DNA from: Paramecium sonneborni
Lineage: Eukaryota; Ciliophora; Oligohymenophorea; Peniculida; Parameciidae
Reading direction: 5' to 3'
DNA: 64,000 nucleotides
Assembly: GCA_905182985.1 (NCBI GenBank)
Contig: CAJJDN010000104.1
Location: 60,709 to 124,708, forward strand
Below the pieces are notes generated by a model, which saw nothing but the letters and a program-made list of their open reading frames with translations, did not search any database and had not been told where the DNA came from. The stretch's first letter is position 1. Each line of letters starts with the position of its first letter. This document shows, piece after piece, positions 50,137 to 61,642 of this stretch. The translations under genes were made by a program, and so were the position numbers.

Positions 50137-51347
50137 ATGAATAGAAACATTCCAATAGGGAACAAAATATGTGCAACAAAAGAAATATTCTAGAACTAAG
50201 TAATTTTAAATACTCATCTTCTTACTATGAGACCTTAAATTAATACAAGTGCTCCTAAATAATATGATTTTCTTAAAAATAAAAAGATTAAAGAAGCTAT
50301 CAAATCATAAAAGTAATAAGAAATTGATAGAGAAAATTAAAATCTTATATCAAAGCTTACCAACATAATGCAATATTAATCAAGTATTATTGTAGTATTA
50401 TTATTTAGATAACTCCATTTCTACTTTACCACTTAAGAAATCTACTACTGTAAGTCTTGGTCCAAAGAAGTCACTTAATAAAGAATATAGAAAAAAAGAA
50501 TTAATTAAGATAATCGTGGAAAATCAATAATTATTAAAAAGAATTTAAGATTAGAAATCTTAATACAATGTTAAAGATTGGAATGAAGAGAGAAGATGGG
50601 TTGAAAAATAAATATCTAATATTTGTGAATATCCTTATAAGGATTTTAAACCCACCAAAACCTTAGTACAATATTGGACTAATTCAAGAATCAGCGAGTC
50701 TTAATTATAAAGTAATAATTTATAAGTTATATTATTAGAAAGAGATAATTTTAACAATAAAAAATTAGATCCTTTAGAAATCAAAACTCAATAAACTAAG
50801 TAATCAAGTATATTAATCTATACAGATCAAGAGCTAGACAAGACAATAATACAGATTCAAGATAAATCTTAATTAATTAAGAGAATTAATAAAGGTATTT
50901 TTAATCATCATATCTAGAAGTCTCTTTGAATCAGATTTTTAACCTTATGAGCCCTATCAAGATAAAGTTACCAAAATAGTTAACGAAATTATTGAAAAAC
51001 CTAAATTACAAGAATAAGAATAAAAAAAAGAACATTTATAAATAAATGAAGAAGAAAATAACTAGATTTCATAACAATAATTAGATCAATAAAATGTTCC
51101 ATTAAGTGGCCAATAAAGTAAAGAATAAGAAGTTGTTGAGGAACATAATCAATAAGAATAAGAATAGGAATTATAACAGCAAAATGAGATTAATAATTTT
51201 ATGGAAACTTCAAAAGAAAATGAAGAATTATAAGATGAGGGTTCCAATAAATCTCCCTAAAATCATTAAAATATTTAAACCATTGATTTTGAATAACAAA
51301 ATCAAGAAATTTTAGACAAATAAAATTCTGAACAATTTTAAGAATGA
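50137..51347 (+). CDS. CFAP97/Hemingway-like ciliary protein
   Basis: The best splice pattern uses introns of 25 nt (50380-50404) and about 40 nt (near 50896-50935), giving 381 aa in frame. At about residues 105-150 there is the Hemingway/KIAA1430-type motif: basic residues followed by YRKKELIKIIVENQQLLKRI and then KDWNEERRW. Proteins with this motif act in ciliary and flagellar axonemes. The C-terminal third is Gln/Glu-rich and probably disordered (QEQEQELQQQNEINNF). The second intron is longer than the others in this window, so that boundary is the weakest part of the model. Confidence 0.7.
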
Positions 51348-51464
51348 ATATTTTTATACTTATTGTAAAATTATTAATTTTATTTAATAACCTTGTAGTT
51401 ATTGTAATTTAATTATATAATAGATTATCCAATATATATGAATTAGCATATATGTTAGATATAT

Positions 51465-52004
51465 TCATTATTTCTTGAATTGCAGCTTACATACATTACC
51501 ACTAATATTACACTTATTCAATAATGGTATTTTATATATATTGTATAGTTTTAAAAACTTATCTAATTAGAAATCCATGTTTTTTTTGCGTGTTAAAAGT
51601 ATTACAGATGATATTCTTTCATCTTTTTTTCTAATTAATTATTAATTTGCATTATTCTTAATTTAATTAGTAAAAAACTTCGCTTTTATTACTTATTAAC
51701 TCTTATTAATTTTTAGATTTTATGTATTAAAGTGCTATTTAATTATTTATTCTACAGAAGTTTATTTTGGCTATTAAAATTCTTCTGTTTAATCATAATA
51801 TTTAAGTGGTTCAGTCAACATATGTTTATGATTTTACTTTTTAATAACAAATTATTTTTTTTCTTTTAATTGACTTTCTTTAATATCTTCCTTCTTTTTT
51901 TAAATAAACCATGGTCCTAATGGAGTTTCAGGTAACATTTCATCCAATTCAATATTTAGAAAATGATCATAAGATGTTTACAATGCAATATTTGTATGAG
52001 TCAT
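51465..52004 (-). CDS. Small basic hypothetical protein
   Basis: An unspliced frame of 179 aa from ATG 52004 to TGA 51465. It is Lys/Gln-rich, starting MTHTNIALQTSYDHF and containing LPETPLGPWFIQKKKED; the last third has a few Cys and hydrophobic residues. No domain recognised. Part of the 3' half could be intronic because GTA...AAG pairs occur there in phase. Confidence 0.6.
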
Positions 52005-52072
52005 AATTTTAATATATAAAAAAAATAAATTTTGCTCTTTAATTACTATTTATAAATAATAATTGTTATCCA

Positions 52073-53034
52073 TCATTAAGATGATGCATTAAGTTCTAAC
52101 ATTTTTTAATTAAGTGTATCAATCATAATTCTACTTCTATTTGTTTTTGACATATGACCAGGTATACTTTATTCATTTTTATAAGTTCTTCCTAATATTT
52201 TCTTAAAATCAATCATTATATTTTTTGTATTTGGATGAACTATTGAATTTTTATTTGAAAATTGATCATATTTATAAATTGTCTATTCTCTTAAGCATAC
52301 TGATTTATTCATTAAAGATTTTCTAACTGTTTATTTCTCAAAACTAGTTCCAACAAAACTTATCTTTCTTTTCCCAACTTCATAATCAGCATCATAAAAA
52401 GATTAAAAACAATTGTATTTGTTAATATTTAATGAATGTCCAGACCCTTTAAAATGAGCACTTCTAGGTCTTCTAAATTTATTATAAAATTAATATTATA
52501 CGCTCTAATCGAATTAGTATCAATAGATAAAAACTAATTTTATGTAGCATTCTAAGAAGCATTTTATTATCTATTCGATTATTCTCTAGATAATTATCTC
52601 TTTAGATCTACAAATCCTTTTGTTTTTCTTGATTAATTATTGCTTAAGTCAATTGAAGTTTAAGAATCATTGCCTTATTTTATCATAGATTTATGTTCGA
52701 TTGCAAATTTACCACCTAAATCAGACTTTCTTAATAGTTATATATGTTACTTTTAAATCACAGAATATTTTGGATTGTAAACTCCAATAGATAAGTTAGG
52801 TTTTCCTTAATTCTATAATTTATGTAAATATTCTCTTGATAAACCTAGACTAAATGGTTATTATTTATTTGATTATTTAGGAGATTTATTAGGTGTAATT
52901 GTATGAACATCGCTTACTTTTTATATAAATTAGGCTTTATTAGCCTTTCCTAACAGATGAGCAAATATTTAAGAGCTTGATTTTCCAGCTTTTGAATACA
53001 TATGTTAGAAGAAATTTTCTGTATTTTAACTCAT
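52073..53034 (-). CDS. Hypothetical protein, possibly axoneme-associated
   Basis: A 29-nt intron at 52473-52501 gives 310 aa. It is Gln/Ser/Lys-rich with motifs such as SLGLSREYLHKL, NLSIGVYNPKYSVIQ and SFYDADYEVGKRK; the GVYNPKY element faintly resembles Pro-Gly repeats of sperm-tail (STPG) proteins, but only once. No membrane segments. It lies in tandem with the 179-aa gene, 68 nt apart. Confidence 0.68.
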
Positions 53035-53204
53035 TTCAGATAATAATTGATTTAAAAAATATATTTGCTATATAATATATTTGAATTCTTTATAAATTTC
53101 ATTTCAAAAACATAATTAAATAGAACAAAATAGGTTATGATAGTTATTAAAATATAGAAGTAATTGTTTAAATTGAATTTTATTAATTTTAAAAATTAAT
53201 TGTT

Positions 53205-55812
53205 ATGAATTTATAAAATTCAAGTTCTATTGAGATAAATTCCTCTGAAGATAAGAAAGATGATATTAATGAAGTGATTTTAATGATGAACAATCAATTT
53301 CTTTAAGTTAGAAGACCTAATGAAGATAACATTTTAGATTATCTAAATTATGATCAACAAAACAATAAACAAAAATTGACATCTAAAGATAATACTTTTA
53401 ATTTTGAATCACCTTAATAAGTTTTCCTTTTATAAAGAAATGAAAATTAGTCTTATTTTGAATAACCAAATTTACCATAAAAAACATTTAATTCAATTCT
53501 AATAAAATTAATGAATAAGGAGAATGTTAATGACAATTTAAATAAATTTTAATTGAAATATTAGATGATTTTAAATGATTTATGTTTTTATTACTCGCAC
53601 TTTGATTAATAACTGATGTATTAGAAACTAAAAAATATAATCCAAAAATTATTATACATCAACGATATCTTTTATTTTATAATCGGATTCTTATTTATTT
53701 TTGAATGTTCAATTACTATTGCATTTGGAACCAAATAGATCTTTAACATTTCCTTTTATATCATCTAATATTATCTAATGATTTTAGAATCAATATTATT
53801 AATTAAAGAACAAACCAAAATGAATAACATTTATGAATTTACTCTTCATATTTCATAATTTGTATTAATAATTGTCAATAATTTGATAGAATTTCAGTAT
53901 CTGTGTATTGGACTTTTTGGGCATATGTATTTTTCAATTAAAAAATACAACATAATTAAATAGAAATATTGTTTATACATAAAAAATATCTCAACTTTTG
54001 AGATTATTACTTTTTAAATGCTTTTTATCCATATTTCTGCATTGATCTTTTTTATGGTTTCAAATATCTAAGCAGATTCATGGATTTAAGATCTTAGTGA
54101 AAGTGAAGACTGGATCAAAAGTTATTTATACTCTTTATATTGGTCAATTACTACAATAACAACATTAGGATAGAATCTAATTTAATTGAGAACTTAATAA
54201 TTAATTTTCGTTACTGTTTTAATTTAGATAGCTAATATAATTTTTATAATCCTTCTTGTAATTAATAAAAAACAATTATTTTTTAAACTTGATTAATTTT
54301 CTGAAAATATAGAAATGATTAACAATTATTTAAATAAAAAGTAAATTAGTAAGAAATTACAATATGAAATTAAGACAATTTTATATAATAAATGGTAGGA
54401 AAAGTATCTAAGTAATCATGAATAAGAATTATCAATATTATAATAATTACCTCAATATTTAAATGAAGATTTAAAGCTAGAAATGTTTTCAAAGATTTTT
54501 AAATAAATTCCATTCTTTTCATAAATCTCTTAAGAATGTTATAGAGAAATAATCTTATAATTGAAAGAATTCACATATTTACCTAATGAAATTCTTGATT
54601 AAACAGGATTATATTATTGTTCAAAAGGAAGTTTTGAGTTATTTTTACCAAATAGAGTAAAGATTGAATTGAATCATAAAAATAATTCTTTTTATGGTTT
54701 AAACTATCTATTCTATGATAAATAGGAAGTTTGTTAAGCTATATCTATAAATAAGGGATAATATATTTATTTGAGTAGGTATTCATTTTTGAAAGTATTG
54801 AGGAAATATCCAGATGATTATGTAAGAGTGAGATTTTATTATTAATTAGTAAATGTATAGAATGTAAATGGAGATGAATTAAATAGATTTAGGAATTAAA
54901 TGCCATTTATGTTATAATTCGAGACATAGTTTAGATTAGTGTCCAAAAATTCACTTGTTTATAAATAAATTAAGTTTGATATCAAGTCATTTGAAATCAG
55001 AAGATATGAGAAGATCAAAATACAAAAGAAAAAGAGAGAGAAGTGCTAATGCAGTATTTTCTTAAAGATTGTTTGAGGATGCTGCATCAATGTTTTAAGA
55101 AAATTTAATATAAGATGAAAAAATTAAGGAATTCTCAATAATTCCATAATAAATTTAATAAAGAAATCAAAAAATAAAATCGAAATCTTTGAATTCAGAT
55201 GAAAATTCTAAAGCTTTGTATAATTCAAATTCTGGTCGCAGTTTGAGTGCAATACCAAAGCCATAAAGTTCAGGGTTGTCTTTTAGTACATATTCGATGT
55301 TGAAAGAAGTTTAAGGATAGAGAAAGATTTCAAAATAATAAGATAGCGACAAGATTTCTAGTAATTCTTAAAATAAATAGCATCAATCAAGTTCGAATAG
55401 TTTTAAAGATTTACATATAACTATGAATATGGAAGATAAGATTGTTGATGATTCAATTTTTGCAGTCTAATCAAGAATAAAGAAATAATAAATAGGAAAA
55501 CAAGGAACAGCATCAATAAAGATAACTCCATCCAATACTCCATTACAGGCTATTCCTTCAGTAAGTGATATCAACTCACTTAATGAAGACAGTTTTGTTA
55601 ATTAATATTCTATGAGTAGCAAAAGATACTCTTCTCTTTAAAAAAAGGTTTCTTCAAAGGCTACTGTAGAAACATAGAAATAATGTGAATAAATGGAGAT
55701 AAAAAATATGGAATTCGAGTGCCCAATTAATTTTAAGCACTATTTTCCCTAGCACAATATTTAAGAAGTAATAGAAAAATTCAAACATTTTCAAAATAGA
55801 GATTTTTAATGA
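53205..55812 (+). CDS. Six-TM K+ channel-like protein with cNBD-like region and zinc knuckle
   Basis: A 28-nt intron at 54822-54849 gives 859 aa. Residues about 150-370 contain S1-S6-like helices. The pore helix reads SLYWSITTITT and is followed by LGQN, where a K+ filter normally has VGYG. After S6 come a C-linker and a region in the position of a cyclic-nucleotide-binding domain. Beyond it is a perfect zinc knuckle, C-x2-C-x4-H-x4-C (CHLCYNSRHSLDQC), a feature often seen after the cNBD in ciliate channels of this class. The C-terminal 250 residues are Ser/Gln-rich and likely disordered. Such channels shape membrane potential and ciliary beating. Confidence 0.88.
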
Positions 55813-55905
55813 TTAAACTATATATAATTATGATATGAAGATCAAATTATTCGTTTCTTTAGTTTAAATAAGTTGAAAAAAGGAAATATCAATTAATTTA
55901 ATATT

Positions 55906-57383
55906 ATGTAAATTTAATAACACTATTCTTAGTTGATAGATGAGTTAAAAATGAACGATTCAAAGAGTTTATTCTAAAAATTAGAAGGAACATTAACGTA
56001 AAAATTATGTGCCAAAGAATTATTGAAAGAATAAGTCACAATCTATGTCTAAAAAGCTAAGTAATTTGTATAAAGAGAGATTGTTATATCTTACAACTCC
56101 CTTATTATAGAAAATTAATTTGTTGAGTTGAGTAAATGCCAATTTGAAGTGAGAGTTAACAAACCTAAAAATAATGAAGGAATCAATATCATTATTATTA
56201 AGAATACTGCTGGTAAAGAATTTTTAATCACTTCAAATTCTCAATAGTGTCTTAGAATAAAGATCTACATGAAAAAATTTTGTATAAACAAAAATTATAG
56301 TGGAAAATATCGATTGATAGAACAGAAAAACTGTCTCCCTCTTTCCTAATCATACAAAGTATAAATATATACATAAAATTAGAAAAATAATCAATATTTC
56401 TCTACAATAAAATTTGAAAAGAAATAATTGGAAGAAAATTAAGAACTTTAAATGTTCCACAATTAAATAACATTGATGCATGCTTTTTAATCAATGCCGA
56501 ATGTCATTAGGGTTTGTGAAGATGCTTAAAGTTATTATATTCTTGGAGAAAACATGAAGTTGTAATCATTAGAATCATTGTTATTGAGTGGATTTGAATT
56601 TAAAGAAGTACCATTTGTATCTATTATCTTCATGATTCTGTAAACCATACAAAAGTATCAGGCTAAAACTATATATCATGGGAACATTAATCTTTAGAAT
56701 ATCTATGTAAATGTTAATAGTTAAACTCTTTAAATCACTGCACTTAATCCGAAATATAAGGAGAATAGTGTTTAAAATATAGAGAAAGATATTTAAAGTG
56801 TAGGAAAACTACTCTACTAAATTACATTTTACAATTAAAAAGCTGAAGTTCCCTAAGAAATAAATTTAAAACTAATTTAATCTTTAATGGAGCAATGGTC
56901 AGAACCATATTCGAAAAGAACTCAATATAGATTTCTATATAGAGTGAGTTAACTTAATTTATTAAATCAATTACTTTCTCCTGGGATGACAGTAGAGAAA
57001 GCATTGATTCATTAATGGTTTGTAAACATTAGATAGAATCTTAAAATAGAATCTAAATAATTAATGTCTAAAGCACTACTTACAACGATTATGGAAGAAT
57101 AGGAATTTCATCTGACATCTTCCTAAATTCTTGATAAACATGTTACAATTACTCAATAAAGCGTTTAAGAGAATGGTATTTGATAGTTTTATTATTATAA
57201 ATAGAACCAGAGGAAGAACTTTATCCAATTCGATGTTAATTGATTAATACAATTGTAATGATACCATCAAAAAAAAAGCATGATGATGCTAAAATATATT
57301 TGTATAGATCGAAAACATTTACAAGTTCAATGATGAAAAGAGACTCGTTAGTTGAAATGACAAAATAATCGACAGTAAAATGA
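55906..57383 (+). CDS. Pseudokinase-like protein with N-terminal PH-like region
   Basis: Introns of 24 nt (56359-56382) and 29 nt (57176-57204) give 474 aa. The N-terminal ~150 residues resemble the PH-like region of the kinase at 21008. The kinase-fold part has STIKFEKKQ where the VAIK Lys lies, then YHGNINLQNIYVNV where HRDLKPENILL lies, so HRD has become HGN; the DFG position reads ALNPKY. EKDIQSVGKLLYQITF matches DIWSLGCILYEL. Loss of the catalytic Asp and of DFG means it is very unlikely to transfer phosphate. The C-terminal tail is basic (MIPSKKKHDDAKIYLYRSKT). ATG 55906 is used because the frame is open up to it. Confidence 0.76.
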
Positions 57384-57583
57384 TTAAATGTAAATTGAGA
57401 ATAATATGATTAAATCAAGATTGTAAATTACAAAAATATCAATATTTAAATATAAATGAGTATATAATAGTAAATATATTTATATATATATAAAGTAGTA
57501 TATAATAAATAACTAACTGGATTTGTGATATTTAAGAATAATGAATCTGTATTTTATTAAATTAAAGATATTTTATATTTTTA

Positions 57584-58606
57584 ATGGGTGGAGATAAACA
57601 CGATATGAGTTATTATTTTAAATGCATGATTGGAGGTACCTTAGCATGCGGTCTTACACATACAGCAATTGTCCCCTTAGATGTTGTCAAGTGTAGAAGA
57701 TAAGTAAATTAAGATGATAATATATTTAATAGGTTTTCCCTACCTTATATAAATCATTGGGTGATGGATTAAGTACAATATCAAAAACAGAAGGATTCGG
57801 AGGATTAACATTGGCTTGGGGACCAACTTTGATTGGATATTCACTTTAAGGATTAGGAAAATTTGGATTCTATGAAATCTTCAAAGATGTTTATAAATCG
57901 ATTGTTGGAGAGGAAAATGCCAATAAATATAGAAGAATTGGTTGGTCTATAGCTTCAGGAAGTGCTGAAATTATTGCTGATACACTCTTATGCCCAATGG
58001 AAGCAATAAAAGTCAGGATGTAAACATCAAAACCAGGTTCATTTACAACAAGTGGAACATAAGCATTTAATTAAGTTAAAGCTAATGAAGGTAATAATAA
58101 TAATTACTATATATATTAGGAATAAATGGACTCTACAAAGGTTTGGGACCACTTTGGGCAAGATAAGTACCATATACAATTGTGAAGTTTGTTGCTTTTG
58201 AATAAATTGTTTCATTATTCTATGAGAATGTATTTACTAAACCAAAAGATTCATACTCTAAATTTACATAATTATCAGTAACATTTGCATCAGGATATTT
58301 GGCTGGTATATTCTGTGCTATTGTATCACATCCTGCTGATACAATTGTATCTAAATTAAATTCAATCTAAACAGGAGGTAAATTATACTATTTATTATAA
58401 TAGGATCATTGGGTGAAAATGTAGGTAAAATTTATAAGGAAATTGGATTCTCAGGATTATGGAGAGGATTAGTAACAAGAATTATTATGATTGGTACACT
58501 CACTGGTCTCTAATGGTGGATTTATGACAGTTTTAAAACAGCTGTTGGATTATAAACCACTGGAGGTGGAAGTAGCACACCAAAACCCTAAGAAACAAAA
58601 CATTGA
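57584..58606 (+). CDS. Mitochondrial phosphate carrier (SLC25A3-type)
   Basis: Introns of 29, 29 and 26 nt (57704-57732, 58091-58119, 58378-58403) give 312 aa, the normal length. The three carrier signatures are [20 protein letters not shown] and [10 protein letters not shown]. Sequence typical of the phosphate carrier includes [39 protein letters not shown] and [20 protein letters not shown]. It imports phosphate with protons across the inner membrane for ATP synthesis. Exon 4 and part of exon 3 lie in the 1266-nt assembly repeat, so they appear again downstream. Confidence 0.95.
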
Positions 58607-58645
58607 TATATGTCCAATTTTATATCAATTCAAGCATTTATATAA

Positions 58646-58935
58646 TCATAAAATAATAATACTATTTAACAATAACTGATTCTCTTCATAAAGAGCATCG
58701 TTTTATTGTTCAATTTTTTTAAACTTTAGATGGCCTTAACTTTTCTTCTCTTCAAACTTTGAATTTACTTTACTTAATTTTAGTAAATTTTAAAATTCTT
58801 TCTTTTTATCTTTATCGATATAATTTAAACTCTTTGAAAAGTAGATTTCACTTATTAAGTTCACTAATTAAACAACCTAATACTATTTCTAATTGTATAT
58901 TCTGTTATTTTTTTTGTCTTTGATAATTCAAGCAT
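58646..58935 (-). CDS. Small coiled-coil hypothetical protein (copy 1)
   Basis: ATG 58935 with a 20-nt intron gives 89 aa: MLELSKTKKITEYTIRN, then a charged helix (SKVNSKFEEKKSQGHLKFKK) and a leucine-rich end. The frame is open for about 25 more nt upstream and other 5' exons may exist. No family recognised. Convergent with the phosphate carrier, 39 nt between stops. Confidence 0.5.
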
Positions 58936-59353
58936 AGCTAAAATCCCCTTTTTTTTTCAGAATATAAACTTATTTTAGTTTAAACTTTATGGTCAAAATT
59001 ATCTCACTTTTTCAGAAAATTGATGTCCAAATAAATTTGATTTTGCTAAATATTTGTCCTTTTTTATATTCATGAATTGAATTATTGTAGTGACCATACT
59101 ATAATAGAAATATGTTTATTAAATTAATATTAACTATGTATAACTATTAAAATAATCACATTCCTTTTCATATATACTTAACTTCAATGTTCCAGTTATT
59201 TTGAAAAATTTATTTGTGAATTCAATTTTTTAAGCGCAAAAATTAATTAGATTTATCTATTGAATAATATAGAGAAATTATTTAGTTTTTAAGTATTCAT
59301 TAAAAATCTTAAATTATTATTAAACTTTTTTTGTATTAAATTTAATAATATTT
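58936..59353. other. AT-rich intergenic region
   Basis: Between the small minus-strand gene and the VPS26C start; nothing coding is evident. The same sequence appears at 60203-60620. Confidence 0.5.
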
Positions 59354-59528
59354 ATGTCAGCTTAATACATTGTAGCAATAAAATTTGATAAAGCAAACAA
59401 CACTTATAGGCTAAATGTAATTATTGATATTTTAATTAGGATTTTATATCTGGGCAAGTTACAATTAATTTCACAGACCCTAATTAGAAAAGGTTAGAAA
59501 TTTAATCATTGAAATGGAGATCAGAAGG
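59354..59528 (+). CDS. VPS26C, 5' fragment cut by assembly junction
   Basis: ATG 59354, a 23-nt intron, and the start of exon 2 (FISGQVTINFTDPNQK), cut by the N at 59529. This is the same gene as 60621-61627. Confidence 0.85.
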
Positions 59529-59529
59529 N
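59529..59529. other. Single-N assembly junction
   Basis: Joins two 1266-nt copies of the same sequence. Confidence 0.95.
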
Positions 59530-59873
59530 TTTACATAATTATCAGTAACATTTGCATCAGGATATTTGGCTGGTATATTCTGTGCTATTGTATCACATCC
59601 TGCTGATACAATTGTATCTAAATTAAATTCAATCTAAACAGGAGGTAAATTATACTATTTATTATAATAGGATCATTGGGTGAAAATGTAGGTAAAATTT
59701 ATAAGGAAATTGGATTCTCAGGATTATGGAGAGGATTAGTAACAAGAATTATTATGATTGGTACACTCACTGGTCTCTAATGGTGGATTTATGACAGTTT
59801 TAAAACAGCTGTTGGATTATAAACCACTGGAGGTGGAAGTAGCACACCAAAACCCTAAGAAACAAAACATTGA
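59530..59873 (+). CDS. Phosphate carrier, 3' fragment after assembly junction
   Basis: Last part of exon 3, the 26-nt intron and exon 4 of the carrier at 57584-58606, repeated. It has no start and is preceded by the N, so it is an artefact rather than a truncated paralogue. Confidence 0.88.
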
Positions 59874-59912
59874 TATATGTCCAATTTTATATCAATTCAA
59901 GCATTTATATAA

Positions 59913-60202
59913 TCATAAAATAATAATACTATTTAACAATAACTGATTCTCTTCATAAAGAGCATCGTTTTATTGTTCAATTTTTTTAAACTTTAGATGG
60001 CCTTAACTTTTCTTCTCTTCAAACTTTGAATTTACTTTACTTAATTTTAGTAAATTTTAAAATTCTTTCTTTTTATCTTTATCGATATAATTTAAACTCT
60101 TTGAAAAGTAGATTTCACTTATTAAGTTCACTAATTAAACAACCTAATACTATTTCTAATTGTATATTCTGTTATTTTTTTTGTCTTTGATAATTCAAGC
60201 AT
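59913..60202 (-). CDS. Small coiled-coil hypothetical protein (copy 2)
   Basis: Same 89-aa gene as 58646-58935, shifted by 1267 nt, inside the assembly repeat. Confidence 0.5.
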
Positions 60203-60620
60203 AGCTAAAATCCCCTTTTTTTTTCAGAATATAAACTTATTTTAGTTTAAACTTTATGGTCAAAATTATCTCACTTTTTCAGAAAATTGATGTCCAAATA
60301 AATTTGATTTTGCTAAATATTTGTCCTTTTTTATATTCATGAATTGAATTATTGTAGTGACCATACTATAATAGAAATATGTTTATTAAATTAATATTAA
60401 CTATGTATAACTATTAAAATAATCACATTCCTTTTCATATATACTTAACTTCAATGTTCCAGTTATTTTGAAAAATTTATTTGTGAATTCAATTTTTTAA
60501 GCGCAAAAATTAATTAGATTTATCTATTGAATAATATAGAGAAATTATTTAGTTTTTAAGTATTCATTAAAAATCTTAAATTATTATTAAACTTTTTTTG
60601 TATTAAATTTAATAATATTT

Positions 60621-61627
60621 ATGTCAGCTTAATACATTGTAGCAATAAAATTTGATAAAGCAAACAACACTTATAGGCTAAATGTAATTATTGATATTTT
60701 AATTAGGATTTTATATCTGGGCAAGTTACAATTAATTTCACAGACCCTAATTAGAAAAGGTTAGAAATTTAATCATTGAAATGGAGATCAGAAGGAGCGA
60801 TATCATATTAGAATAAAGAGTCTCACAAGGAATTGTAAAAGATTATGCAAAATTAAGGGCCATAATTACTTCATTTAAATTAGGGGGAATTCACTTAAGA
60901 AAAATACATGTTTGATTATAATTTAAATTAGTTTACAAGAGAAAAATACTTTTTAATTCAAATATTAATTGACACCTTATGCAGATAGTAGAATATTAGA
61001 AACTTATGTTGGTGTTTATATAGCAATTGCTTATGAAATTTAAGTTGATTTAACATTGAGCAATGGTACATTAATTTAAAATAAAACTCCATTCTATGTA
61101 TAATGTGTTGGGATTGATAGAATGGGTTAATAAATTAATTTTAGAGAGCTTTAATAGAAAGCAGATTAATTTTTAATTACTCCTGATAGATTAATGGGCA
61201 GCTAAAATATATAGAATAAATAGGGTGCAAAATTCAAGATTCATGGAATAATTGATTCTAAAATTTGCTAATTTTAGGAGGGATTCAACGGAAATATTAA
61301 TGTGGAAGAATGTGAATCAGAAATTAGAACAATAGACTTGTAGATGATAAGAGTAGAGAAATTAGAAAATAAATAAGGAAAAGTATTAGAAGCAACTGAA
61401 ATACAATTAATATAAATAGTTGATGGAAATATTACAAGAGGAATCTAAGTACCTTTTAATATGATCTTTCCAAAATTCTTTTCATGCTCTAACTTATAAT
61501 TCAAAGATTATAGTGGTAAATTAATAAAGAATAATTTATAGTTGATTTCGAAGTGAACTTAGTTGTAATTATGTATGATGGGTTCAAAATAACTCTCAAT
61601 TTTCCAATACAAATAATAAGGAAGTGA
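60621..61627 (+). CDS. VPS26C: VPS26C (DSCR3), retriever/Commander arrestin-fold subunit
   Basis: ATG 60621 (MSAQYIVAIKFDKANNTYRL), introns of 23 nt (60684-60706) and 26 nt (61516-61541), TGA 61625-61627; about 319 aa. The family pattern is clear: an N-terminal beta-sandwich with the GEFTQEKYMF and ILETYVGVYIAIAYEI motifs (FPL-x-ETYHGVYI-x-IQY in animals), and a C-terminal half ending DFEVNLVVIMYDGFKITLNF and PIQIIRK. VPS26C with VPS35L and VPS29 recycles membrane proteins from endosomes. The spliced length is one base off: the frame must shift near the A5/T5 homopolymers at 60942-60954. Removing one A restores QFKYQLTPYADSRILETY, so a base error there is likely. Confidence 0.85.
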
Positions 61628-61642
61628 TTATTATAAATAAAA

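Larger units (their letters stand above)
58263..59528. repeat. Direct repeat copy 1 (1266 nt) ending at a single N
   Basis: Recurs without visible difference at 59530-60795, offset 1267, with the N at 59529 between the copies. It carries the 3' end of the phosphate carrier, a small minus-strand gene and the start of VPS26C. Confidence 0.95.
59530..60795. repeat. Direct repeat copy 2 (1266 nt) beginning after the N
   Basis: Matches 58263-59528 and then continues into the rest of VPS26C. Confidence 0.95.

Noticed and set aside
57480..57520. Telomere or origin-like AT repeat
   Set aside because: Only a short tatata run; no C4A2/C3A-type telomere repeats are present anywhere in the window.
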